NCBI GenBank assembly: GCA_019419405.1
Contig: DYAA01000186.1
Coordinates: 1-23,889, forward strand
Length of the DNA stretch: 23,889 nucleotides
Source of the DNA: Collinsella sp.
GTDB taxonomy: Bacteria; Actinomycetota; Coriobacteriia; Coriobacteriales; Coriobacteriaceae
Reading direction: 5' to 3'
The position numbers and the translations under genes were made by a program. Below the pieces are notes generated by a model that did not search any database, was not told where the DNA came from, and saw only the letters and a program-made list of their open reading frames with translations. Below are positions 16,771 through 23,889 of this stretch, piece by piece; the first letter of the stretch is position 1; each line of letters opens with the position of its first letter.

Positions 16771-19155
16771 CTACAGCGTCATGTTTGGATCGGCGTCGAC
16801 GTCGAACGGCGAGATTTCACCTCGGTCGAATTTACGGCGAGCGACCTCCGCGATCATGGCTGCGTTATCGGTACAGGCAGACAAAGGCGGCACCGTTACG
16901 CGGATCCCCTGACGCCCAAGCTTCTTAATCATCATCTCGCGCAGATGCGGGTTGGCCGAGACGCCGCCGCCGATGCAGTATTCCTTGCATCCGGTGGCAT
17001 GCAGGGCGTTTTTGGCCTTCTTGTACTGCACGTCAAAGACCGCCGCCTCAAACGAAGCCGCCAGGTCGGGCAGGTGAATCGTTCGGCCGGCCTTGGTCTC
17101 CTGCTCGATATAGAGCGTCACAGCGGCTTTAAGGCCCGAAAGCGAGAAGCGATAGTCTCCCCTGCTGTTAAGCGCACGGGGGAAATCAATCGCGCGGGGA
17201 TTGCCCGTCTCGGCCAGCTTGGAAATGATGGGGCCACCGGGATAGCCCAGGCCCAGCGCCTTGGCCACCTTGTCAAAGGCCTCGCCCACGGCGTCGTCGA
17301 GCGTCTCGCCGAGCACCTCGTAGTCACCCCACGCCTTCACGTGCACGAGCATGGTGTGCCCACCCGAGACAAGCGTGAAGATAAACGGCGGTTTGAGGTC
17401 GGGTTGCGCCAGCAGGTTGGCAAACAGATGGCCCTCAAGATGATTGACGCACACGAGCGGCTTGCCGGCAGCGTAGGCAAAGCCCTTGGCGAAGGCGACG
17501 CCAACCACGAGCGCGCCCACCAGGCCCGGACCCTGCGTCACGCCCACAGCGGCAAGCTCGCTTGGCGCAATGGCTCCACCCGTAAGGCCCAGCGACGCTG
17601 CGGCGTCTTCAAGCGCCGCATCCACGACACTCACGATGACCTCGACGTGCTTGCGCGAGGCGATCTCGGGCACCACGCCGCCAAAGCGTGCATGAAAATC
17701 AATCTGCGTCGACACCTGGTTGGCCAGCATATTGCCGTCCGCATCGATAATCGCCACGGCCGTCTCGTCGCAGGAGCTCTCGATGGCAAGTACCAGGCGA
17801 CGGCGCTCGATTTCGGCACGCTCCTCAACGGTGCGCTCGGGCACGGGCAGCGGCCATGCACGCTGTTCGGCAGCAGTTGGCTCGGGCGAGGCATTGTCGA
17901 GAGGAAGCACCAGGGGCAGCGGCGCCGTCATGACGATGGCGTCCTTGCCGGCACCGTAGTAGCCGCGACGACGGCCCGCCTCGGTAAAGCCCAGAGCGGT
18001 ATAGAGCGCAATCGCGCCCTCATTGCCGTCCTCAACCTCAAGCGAAGCCGTGGTACAGCCGAGCATCTGGGCGTCATAGCTCACGTGCGACAGCAGCTTG
18101 CGGGCAATGCCCTCGCGACGATGCGCCGAATCAACGGCAACGTCCATGATCTGTACGTCACCATCGACAACCATACCGCCGGCAAGGCCCAGGAGCTGGC
18201 CATCATCGTGAGCAACCCACCAGCTGCGCGGAGCGGCAACGTCCTGGCCCAGCTCGGACAGGAACATGCTCGGGGTCCACGCCTCGTGCCCGGCGCCTTC
18301 AAAGCTGGCTGCCTCCAGCGCGCTCGCACCCTCGGCATCAGCCGCACCCATGGGGCGGAACTGCAGATGGCGACCGGCGAGCTCATCGGCCACGCCCGTA
18401 ATTTCACTCTGCGCGCTCTCGGCAAGCCCAAGACGCCTGCGCTCGTTTTCCTCGGCATCCGAAAGGCGCGTATAGATCGGCAGGATGCGGGCCGGGTCTC
18501 CGTCGCCCGCAGCATGCGCAAGGAGCAGGCCCTCGCCCGAAGGCCACCACAGGTCGCGCTCCACGCAGCGGGCAATCTCCTCCTCACGCAAAAGCTTGCC
18601 GTAACGTACCAAGCCGTCGCCCGTCAGCCTCATTTGATCCCAGCCGGCGGCCTCGCGCCACTCATCGAGCGCCACGGCGGCCTTGACCACGCTCTCGCGC
18701 TCAAATAGACGCTCGGGGCCTTCGTCCCCCAGCACATACAGCGCCGGGTACACCTCGCCGCGCATGGCGTCGGCAAGAACACCAAGCTTGCCGCGCACGC
18801 CGGCCTTCCATGCCGTCCAGGCGCAAGCATCGAGCGTCGACACACCCAGCAACGGCACATTGGCACCGCGCGCCAGACCCTTTGCGGTGGAGATGCCGAT
18901 ACGCACGCCCGTAAACGAGCCGGGACCGCGACCGACCACATAACAGCCGACATCGCTGCGATCCAGGCCGGCCTGCTTCAGTACGTCATCAACAGTATTC
19001 ACGAGCTCCACGTTGGCATGACGGCGACACAGATGGTCCTCACTTACCAGCTTCGCCTCGCCTGCCTGCACATCAATCCAGCTTACCGCGCAGGCAAGCA
19101 TGTCAGTCGAAGTATCGAGCGCCACCACCGGCGCGTTGTCCCTATGCAAGCTCAT
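16771..19155 (-). CDS. tsaD: TsaB-RimI-TsaD fusion: t6A37 tRNA modification plus N-acetyltransferase
   Basis: A 794-residue three-domain protein. Residues 8-235 are TsaB (VVALDTSTDML; VVGRGPGSFTGVRIGISTAK). Residues of about 264-413 are a GNAT acetyltransferase of RimI type (IMDVAVDSAHRREGIARKLL; GNEGAIALYTALGF). Residues of about 453-794 are TsaD (LAIESSCDETAVAII; VNHLEGHLFAN with metal ligands His572/His576; TLVSGGHTML; CTDNAAM with Asp763). With TsaE from the preceding gene it should transfer threonylcarbamoyl to A37 of ANN-decoding tRNAs. The RimI part would acetylate ribosomal protein bS18 or other N-termini. ATG 19155 lies inside the end of tsaE (14-bp overlap); a TTG at 19173 is less likely. 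It is the last gene of the operon, followed by cassette 3. Confidence 0.95.
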   Translation of the reverse strand: MSLHRDNAPVVALDTSTDMLACAVSWIDVQAGEAKLVSEDHLCRRHANVELVNTVDDVLKQAGLDRSDVGCYVVGRGPGSFTGVRIGISTAKGLARGANVPLLGVSTLDACAWTAWKAGVRGKLGVLADAMRGEVYPALYVLGDEGPERLFERESVVKAAVALDEWREAAGWDQMRLTGDGLVRYGKLLREEEIARCVERDLWWPSGEGLLLAHAAGDGDPARILPIYTRLSDAEENERRRLGLAESAQSEITGVADELAGRHLQFRPMGAADAEGASALEAASFEGAGHEAWTPSMFLSELGQDVAAPRSWWVAHDDGQLLGLAGGMVVDGDVQIMDVAVDSAHRREGIARKLLSHVSYDAQMLGCTTASLEVEDGNEGAIALYTALGFTEAGRRRGYYGAGKDAIVMTAPLPLVLPLDNASPEPTAAEQRAWPLPVPERTVEERAEIERRRLVLAIESSCDETAVAIIDADGNMLANQVSTQIDFHARFGGVVPEIASRKHVEVIVSVVDAALEDAAASLGLTGGAIAPSELAAVGVTQGPGLVGALVVGVAFAKGFAYAAGKPLVCVNHLEGHLFANLLAQPDLKPPFIFTLVSGGHTMLVHVKAWGDYEVLGETLDDAVGEAFDKVAKALGLGYPGGPIISKLAETGNPRAIDFPRALNSRGDYRFSLSGLKAAVTLYIEQETKAGRTIHLPDLAASFEAAVFDVQYKKAKNALHATGCKEYCIGGGVSANPHLREMMIKKLGRQGIRVTVPPLSACTDNAAMIAEVARRKFDRGEISPFDVDADPNMTL

Positions 19156-19648
19156 CTTGTACAGCCCTATCAATCAAATCGGAAAGCTCCGTCGCGCGCT
19201 CGCCGTGAGCCTCAAGCGTAATCGTTCGCACGTCGCTGTTGTCCTCGTCACGCTTAAGCGTCACCGAGAGATACTCGTCGGTCAGCTCATCCTGGAACTG
19301 TTCGCCCCACTCCAACAGACAGGCACCCTCATAGCCCAGTACATCGAAAATGCCCGTATCCTCGAGCTCGTAAGCATGCTCCAGACGGTACAGGTCAAAG
19401 TGGAACAGCGGAATACGCCCCTGGTCATGAACAGCCATGAGTGCGAATGTGGGGCTCGTGACCATATGGCCGTCGCCCAGGCCACGCGAAACGCCCTTGG
19501 TAAAGTGGGTTTTGCCCACCCCGAGGCCGCCGGTCAAAATCAGCACATCGCCATCTTCCAGGCACGGCGCGACCAGCTCGCCAAAATGCTCCGTATCGGC
19601 AGAGCAAGCCGTTTTATAAATACCTACCCCCAGGCGCTCCAGGGACAT
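19142..19648 (-). CDS. tsaE: TsaE, ATPase of the t6A37 threonylcarbamoyl complex
   Basis: A 168-residue P-loop protein with LTGGLGVGKTHFTKGVSRGL (Walker A, 40-47), a conserved VTSPTFAL motif and FHFDLYRLE. Length is typical of the family. It energises the TsaB-TsaD complex, here encoded as one fused chain by the next gene, with which it overlaps by 14 bp; translation is probably coupled. ATG 19648 follows AAGGAGCATAT. Twelve bases separate it from the glycosylase gene upstream. Confidence 0.95.
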   Translation of the reverse strand: MSLERLGVGIYKTACSADTEHFGELVAPCLEDGDVLILTGGLGVGKTHFTKGVSRGLGDGHMVTSPTFALMAVHDQGRIPLFHFDLYRLEHAYELEDTGIFDVLGYEGACLLEWGEQFQDELTDEYLSVTLKRDEDNSDVRTITLEAHGERATELSDLIDRAVQDELA

Positions 19649-19660
19649 ATATGCTCCTTA

Positions 19661-20281
19661 TTATTCCGAGGCGTCCTCTGGCGCGGGATGTCGCTCCAGA
19701 TAGTCGCCCAGCATCTTAAAGTCTTCCTCCAGCAGCTCCTGCCAAGCCGGATTGCGCAGCGCTGCTGCCGGATGGAACGTGGGCATTACCACAAAATGCC
19801 CCATCTGGTGGAACCTGCCGCGCAGCTTAGTAATGCCAATCTCGGTCTTTAGCACAAAGTGCGTCGCGGGGTTGCCGAGCGTCACAATAATATCGGGCCA
19901 GATGCTTCGAATCTGCTCACGCAAAAATGGCGAGCAAGCCAGCACTTCCTCGGGACGCGGATTGCGGTTTCCCGGCGGGCGGCACTTAAGCACGTTGGCA
20001 ATGTAGACGTCTTCGCGTTTGAGCCCCGCCAGCGACAAAATGCCGTTGAGGTCCTCGCCTGCCGCCCCCACAAAGGGCTCGCCCTGCAAATCCTCATTGC
20101 GGCCCGGCGCCTCGCCAATAAACATCACGCGAGCGTGGGGGTTTCCCACGCCAAACACGATGTTATGGCGCGACTGGTAAAGCTGGCAAAGGTGACAATC
20201 GCCCAGAACGGCCTCGATCTCCTCGAGTGCGACCTCACGCGGCGCCTGATGGCTATGGCCGGGGATGTGCATGACGCCCAT
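19661..20281 (-). CDS. Family-4 uracil-DNA glycosylase (Fe-S type)
   Basis: A 206-residue DNA repair enzyme that removes uracil from DNA. The four [4Fe-4S] ligands are visible: Cys29 and Cys32 (CHLC), Cys100 (VLKCRPPGNRNP) and Cys116 (LACSPF). The active-site motif is GEAPGRNEDLQGEPFVG, and the C-terminal motif is PTFHPAAALRNP. Spacing fits the thermophile/actinobacterial type-4 group. The frame is open to 20329, but ATG 20281 has TAGGAG five bases before it and lies 8 bp after the alr stop, so it is preferred; ATG 20272 is also possible. Its place between alr and tsaE reflects a shared housekeeping operon, not a pathway. Confidence 0.92.
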   Translation of the reverse strand: MGVMHIPGHSHQAPREVALEEIEAVLGDCHLCQLYQSRHNIVFGVGNPHARVMFIGEAPGRNEDLQGEPFVGAAGEDLNGILSLAGLKREDVYIANVLKCRPPGNRNPRPEEVLACSPFLREQIRSIWPDIIVTLGNPATHFVLKTEIGITKLRGRFHQMGHFVVMPTFHPAAALRNPAWQELLEEDFKMLGDYLERHPAPEDASE

Positions 20282-20289
20282 AGCGACTC

Positions 20290-21435
20290 CTACACGTAGA
20301 CCTTGTCGAGACGCATACCAAAGCCGCAAGCGACCTCGTAGTTAATCGTGCCGCGTAGGCGCGCCATCTCGTCCATGGTAATCTCGGCATCTCCATCGCG
20401 GCCGACAATGATCATCTCGTCACCATACTCGGCCTCGGGAATCTCATGCGCCGGGTTGGACTGAATGGCGACCATAAACTGGTCCATGCAGATATTGCCC
20501 ACCTGACGCACACGCTCGCCGCGATACAGCACGTCCATACGATTGGAAAGCGTACGCGAAAGGCCATCGGCATAACCGATCGGAAGGGTGCAGATCTGAA
20601 CGCGCGTGCGCGGTACGCGGTAGGTAAAGCCGTAGCCCACGCCCTCGCCCATCGCAGGATGCGCCACGCGCGTCACACGCGCGTGGACGCTCATGACGGG
20701 ATCAAGCTGCATCACGCGACCACTCAGCTCACATGGCTGCAGACCATACAAACCGATGCCGGCACGAATCATGTCAAAGTGCATTGAAGAATCGAGCATC
20801 GAGGACGGCGTATTGGCACAATGCACGATACCGCATTCAAAACCTGCGTCCTTAATGGCCTGAACGGCCTCGGTAAAACGCTGGCACTGCAGCTTGTAGT
20901 CCCAACCCGAAGGTTCATCGGCCGTGGCAAAGTGCGTAAATACGCCGTCGCACTGGATGCCGCGATGGAAACTGATGCCGCGTACAAAGTCGAGCACCTG
21001 TGTGTAGTGAACACCGATACGATTCATGCCCGTCTCGATGGCAAGATGGTACTTGCCCACCTTGCCCGCCGCGACGGCGCATTCGCCATACGCAAGAGCA
21101 AAATCGGACGTATAGACCGAGGGCATGATATCGAATTCGAGCAATGCAGGAATAGCCTCGATAGGCGGCTCACTTAGAATCAGGACGGGCTTAGTAATCC
21201 CGCCCTGACGGAGCCCAACGCCCTCGTTAACCGTCGCCACGGCAAACATGTCGGCACCGGCCGAATACATGATCTTGGCACACTCAACAGCTCCATGACC
21301 ATAAGCATCGGCCTTGACCACGCAGCACAGGCGCTGACGCGGATTCAACAAGTTCTTATAGGCCCTCGTGTTGCGACGGAGCGCCCCGCGGTCGATCTCG
21401 ACCCAGGACCAGCGCGTCAAATCGGCTTTATTCAT
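20290..21435 (-). CDS. alr: Alanine racemase
   Basis: A 381-residue PLP enzyme that makes D-alanine for peptidoglycan. Lys41 in VVKADAYGHG is the Schiff-base lysine. Tyr268 in GEGVGYGFTY is the second catalytic base. IGYADGLSR and GNICMDQFMV are further family motifs. Length and N-terminal WVEIDRGALRRNTRAYK are typical. It starts two bases after the nnrDE stop codon without a strong Shine-Dalgarno of its own, so translation is likely coupled. Confidence 0.96.
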   Translation of the reverse strand: MNKADLTRWSWVEIDRGALRRNTRAYKNLLNPRQRLCCVVKADAYGHGAVECAKIMYSAGADMFAVATVNEGVGLRQGGITKPVLILSEPPIEAIPALLEFDIMPSVYTSDFALAYGECAVAAGKVGKYHLAIETGMNRIGVHYTQVLDFVRGISFHRGIQCDGVFTHFATADEPSGWDYKLQCQRFTEAVQAIKDAGFECGIVHCANTPSSMLDSSMHFDMIRAGIGLYGLQPCELSGRVMQLDPVMSVHARVTRVAHPAMGEGVGYGFTYRVPRTRVQICTLPIGYADGLSRTLSNRMDVLYRGERVRQVGNICMDQFMVAIQSNPAHEIPEAEYGDEMIIVGRDGDAEITMDEMARLRGTINYEVACGFGMRLDKVYV

Positions 21436-21437
21436 GA

Positions 21438-23054
21438 TTAGTCATCCGACCCTTCGTCCATGATTCCCAGATCTTCGAGCGCATCCTTTGCCGCCAGCTC
21501 CATGGCAGGACCGATCAAGTCGATAAGATCGGTCGCGATGACGCTCTTCTCACCATACTCCGTCGCCGCGGCAAAACCGGCGTAGCTGTGAAGTGCGACG
21601 GCGTACGAATACAGCAACTCCCAACGATCCATCTCGTCGCGCATGGTGGCAAGCGTGCCGGCCAAAATACCCGCGAGAACATCACCCGAACCGGCAGTTG
21701 CCAGAGAAGCCGGACCCGAGAGCGGCAGCAGCACACGCTCAACGCCACAGATAGCCGTCGTCGGCCCCTTGGCAATGACCACCAGATTGTCGGAGCCTGC
21801 AGCCCAGACAACCTTCTGCGCGGCCGCAATCGCGGTACCAAGGTCGTTCACCTCGTCACCGGCAACCAGGCGCGAAAGCTCACGATAGTGCGGCGTCATA
21901 ACCAACGGCTGCTCGCGGCGATACATCTCGGGGTTACTATCAATACCGTCAATGGCAATCTTAGCAAGGCAGTTGAGTGCATCGGCGTCCAAAATTAGCG
22001 GTACATCAAGCTCGAGCAAGCCCGAAACCACCTGCATAGCGCCGGCAGACGTCGTCATACCGGGACCGCACAGCACGCAGCTGTACTTCTTTGCGATCTC
22101 GCACACCGTCATGCGCGCAGCGGCGCCAAAGGAGCCGCGGGAATCAGACGGAATAGCAAAGACCGGAATCGAAGGAAGTGCCATGCGAATGAGATTGGCG
22201 CAGGCGTCAGGAGCCGCGACTGCCACGTAACCAGCACCCGCGCGAGCTGCAGACTTGGCCGCCATAATGGCAGCACCAGGATATTGCGCAGATCCGGCGA
22301 CAATAAGCACGGAGCCACGGGAATACTTATCGATATTCGATGGTAGCGGAGCAAAGTAATCAACTAAGTCACCGGGCTCGACAATCTCGGCGGCGTGGTC
22401 GACATCATCGATGACCTCGTCAAGACGGTCGTAAAGATTGCCGCAGATCAAATCGCCAGCATACTCAGGACCATCAGCGCTATACAGACCAATCTTGGGC
22501 GCAATCATCGTCACCGTGCGCTCGGCACGAATGCAGCCGTCATCAACAACGCCCGTCTCTGCATTCAGGCCCGAGGGGACATCAATGGATACGACACAAT
22601 CGGCGCATTCATTGACCGTAGGAATCCAAATGGAGAACGGCACACGCAGATTCCCGTGGAAACCGGTACCAAAAATGGCATCGACAACAACATCGGCCTT
22701 ATCGATCAAAACCTCGAGTTCATCACGCGAGGGGCCGACGCAAACGTGCACATCGCGGCCGGCAGTACGACGAGCAACATGACGTGCCAGAGCAGCAGGA
22801 ATCTCATCCGGTTCAACCGGAGAAACGATATCCACGTCCACACCCTTATGGCTCAGGATATCGGCGGCAACCCAACCGTCGCCGCCATTATTACCAAAAC
22901 CGACCAAAACGAGAACCCGATCGGGATTGAGCTTCAAGACCTCGTTAGCGGCAAACTCACCCGCTAGCTCCATAAGCTCGGCCTTCGAAGTCCCTTCGCG
23001 TTCGATGATATCCTCGAGACGAACGACTTCTTCGGTACTCAAAACCGGTTTCAT
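21438..23054 (-). CDS. nnrDE: Bifunctional NAD(P)HX epimerase / ADP-dependent NAD(P)HX dehydratase
   Basis: A 538-residue fusion that repairs hydrated NADH and NADPH. The N-terminal half is the YjeF_N epimerase (LVGFGNNGGDGWVAADIL at about 50-67; DAIFGTGFHGNLR; SIDVPSGLNAETG). The C-terminal half, from about 230, is the carbohydrate-kinase-like dehydratase (GSVLIVAGSAQYPGAAIMAA; LDADALNCLAK; MTPHYRELSRL; ATAGSGDVLAGILAGTLA). The E. coli form (YjeF/Nnr) has the same order. ATG 23054 directly abuts the acpS stop (TAGATG) behind AGGAGCA, so the two are coupled. Confidence 0.95.
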   Translation of the reverse strand: MKPVLSTEEVVRLEDIIEREGTSKAELMELAGEFAANEVLKLNPDRVLVLVGFGNNGGDGWVAADILSHKGVDVDIVSPVEPDEIPAALARHVARRTAGRDVHVCVGPSRDELEVLIDKADVVVDAIFGTGFHGNLRVPFSIWIPTVNECADCVVSIDVPSGLNAETGVVDDGCIRAERTVTMIAPKIGLYSADGPEYAGDLICGNLYDRLDEVIDDVDHAAEIVEPGDLVDYFAPLPSNIDKYSRGSVLIVAGSAQYPGAAIMAAKSAARAGAGYVAVAAPDACANLIRMALPSIPVFAIPSDSRGSFGAAARMTVCEIAKKYSCVLCGPGMTTSAGAMQVVSGLLELDVPLILDADALNCLAKIAIDGIDSNPEMYRREQPLVMTPHYRELSRLVAGDEVNDLGTAIAAAQKVVWAAGSDNLVVIAKGPTTAICGVERVLLPLSGPASLATAGSGDVLAGILAGTLATMRDEMDRWELLYSYAVALHSYAGFAAATEYGEKSVIATDLIDLIGPAMELAAKDALEDLGIMDEGSDD

Positions 23055-23594
23055 CTATGCTCCTAGCGTATCTTGCGAAGCATCGCCCAGGTGCTCCGTC
23101 AATGCTGAATTCTGCAGCTGCTCGAGCTCATCTAATACAGAGCGAGCCTCTTTAAATGTCTGCGTAACGCGTTTCTTGGTGCTCACCTTTTCATCTTTTG
23201 GCTTAGGCCGAGCATCTTCGGTAATCGCGATGGCATTCGCAACGGCCAAGTCTCCCGTAAGCGTAATGGAAAGAGCGACCTCAACAACGCCCAGTTCTTG
23301 AGCGATCTCGAGAGCACGGCCCGAAAGCAGCGCCTTCGGTTTGCCGAGTTTATCACGCGTTACCGAAACATCCTTGCGACCTACACCTTGACTAAAACCC
23401 GTGCCGAGAGCTTTAAGCACCGCCTCGCGCGAAGCAAAGCGGCTCGCATAGTGAGCAGCGGGACGCGATGATGCATCGCAATACGCACGCTCTTCTTCGG
23501 TAAACACACGCCGAGCAAACGACGGCGTCTTTTCAAGAATTGATTTCATGCGGGAAATCTCGACGATATCAACGCCGATACCAGCTTCAGCCAT
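23055..23594 (-). CDS. acpS: Holo-acyl-carrier-protein synthase AcpS with C-terminal tail
   Basis: A 179-residue enzyme that moves the 4'-phosphopantetheine of CoA onto acyl carrier protein. Asp9 (GIGVDIVEISRM) and Glu57 (RFASREAVLKALG) are the Mg-binding residues, and FTEEERAYC is the next family motif. Two oddities appear. The usual SHT/SHE motif near the end is SITLTGDLAVANAIA here, with no His. Residues 128-179 form an extra charged, probably helical tail (KKRVTQTFKEARSVLDELEQ) absent from standard AcpS of about 120 residues. ATG 23594 is chosen over 23606 because GGAGGTGAAC lies directly before it. It is the first gene of the housekeeping operon. Confidence 0.9.
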   Translation of the reverse strand: MAEAGIGVDIVEISRMKSILEKTPSFARRVFTEEERAYCDASSRPAAHYASRFASREAVLKALGTGFSQGVGRKDVSVTRDKLGKPKALLSGRALEIAQELGVVEVALSITLTGDLAVANAIAITEDARPKPKDEKVSTKKRVTQTFKEARSVLDELEQLQNSALTEHLGDASQDTLGA

Positions 23595-23623
23595 GTTCAC
23601 CTCCATATCGCACAGACTAAGTT

Positions 23624-23653
23624 ATTGTAGCCCGTTCGCAGAAGATGCGACAA
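23624..23653 (-). promoter_or_regulatory. Likely promoter of the acpS-tsaD operon
   Basis: On the minus strand TTGTCG (-35, 23653-23648) and TACAAT (-10, 23629-23624) are 18 bp apart, about 30 bp before the acpS start. A second pair, TTGTCT and TATAAC, lies just upstream (about 23658-23687). Both are downstream of the 5S terminator, so the operon can be expressed independently of the rRNA genes. Confidence 0.6.
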
Positions 23654-23707
23654 ACGAGGGTTATAAAACACAGCTACTATGTGAGACAAATTGCCCGAGA
23701 TACAAAA

Positions 23708-23735
23708 AAGGGGGAGGCCGCGAGGCCTCCCCCTT
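23708..23735 (-). terminator. Terminator of the rRNA operon
   Basis: AAGGGGGAGGCC (23708-23719) pairs with GGCCTCCCCCTT (23724-23735) around a GCGA loop. On the minus strand it is followed by TTTTGTA, a classic intrinsic terminator. It lies 35 bp past the 3' end of the 5S gene. Confidence 0.9.
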
Positions 23736-23769
23736 CTTCAATCTCGATGACGGCTCGGTGCCGTCCACC

Positions 23770-23886
23770 GGTCAGCGGCGCCCTGGCCTCCCACGGGCTG
23801 GCCCCGCAGTACTCTCGGCGCGATGGGGCTTAGCTTCCGGGTTCGGAACGGGACCGGGCGTGCCCCCCATGCTCTGGCCGCTGACC
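23770..23886 (-). rRNA. rrf: 5S ribosomal RNA
   Basis: Read on the minus strand, GGTCAGCGGC (from 23886) and GCCGCTGACC (to 23770) form helix I. Between them are the universal blocks CCCGTTCCGAACCCGGAAG, CTAAGCCCCATCGCGCCGA and GAGTACTGCGGGG. The helix can be extended by ACC/GGT on both ends, so true ends may differ by a few bases. Genes for 23S and 16S would lie to the right, outside the window. Confidence 0.95.
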
Positions 23887-23889
23887 GGT

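Overview
The window looks like chromosomal DNA of a Collinsella-like member of the Coriobacteriia. The basis is high GC content, the mix of sugar ABC and PTS transport genes, a TsaB-RimI-TsaD fusion, and GC-rich intergenic repeats. This assignment is an inference from overall resemblance; no database search was possible.

Layout, left to right. Positions 1-254 are the 3' end of an IS256-type insertion sequence. Positions 450-4815 (minus strand) are a carbohydrate ABC operon: a lipoprotein binding protein with a Tat-like signal, two permeases and an ATPase, with hairpins between several genes. A GntR/HutC-type regulator (5122-5841, minus) is divergent from a large PTS protein (6066-8516, plus). 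That protein fuses EIIC, EIIB and a HAD phosphatase. The regulator/PTS gap and the ABC promoter share GntR-like palindromes, so one regulator may control both uptake systems. A polyprenyl synthase and a leaderless peptidoglycan-binding-domain protein follow, then tRNA-Gln(UUG).

Positions 10816-11691 hold no convincing gene and are packed with repeats: degenerate GC-rich repeats with a copied tRNA 3' end, a 60-bp palindromic repeat, a 230-bp element with 30-bp terminal inverted repeats, and a long hairpin cassette. The cassette ends 8 bp from a 730-residue protein with a disordered middle and a C-terminal JetD-like Toprim domain (11692-13884, minus). A CstA-family transporter (14068-15957, minus) comes next. 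Its roughly 235-nt leader contains a possible Ile/Val-rich leader peptide, alternative stems and an intrinsic terminator.

Positions 16283-16770 carry two more hairpin cassettes. The right third is a tight minus-strand housekeeping operon running from 23594 down to 16771: acpS, nnrDE, alr, a family-4 uracil-DNA glycosylase, tsaE and the tsaB-rimI-tsaD fusion. It lies downstream of a 5S rRNA gene and its terminator at the right edge.

The strongest candidate for something undescribed is the set of three hairpin cassettes (11547-11683, 16326-16461, 16602-16758). Each has a conserved core of about 69 nt with a strand-specific internal loop and a covarying inner stem. The core sits between 34-44 bp near-perfect inverted arms, and the arms differ completely from copy to copy. 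Two copies have identical cores but unrelated arms and lie directly behind stop codons. The third sits between a possible promoter and a terminator, as a free-standing RNA gene would.
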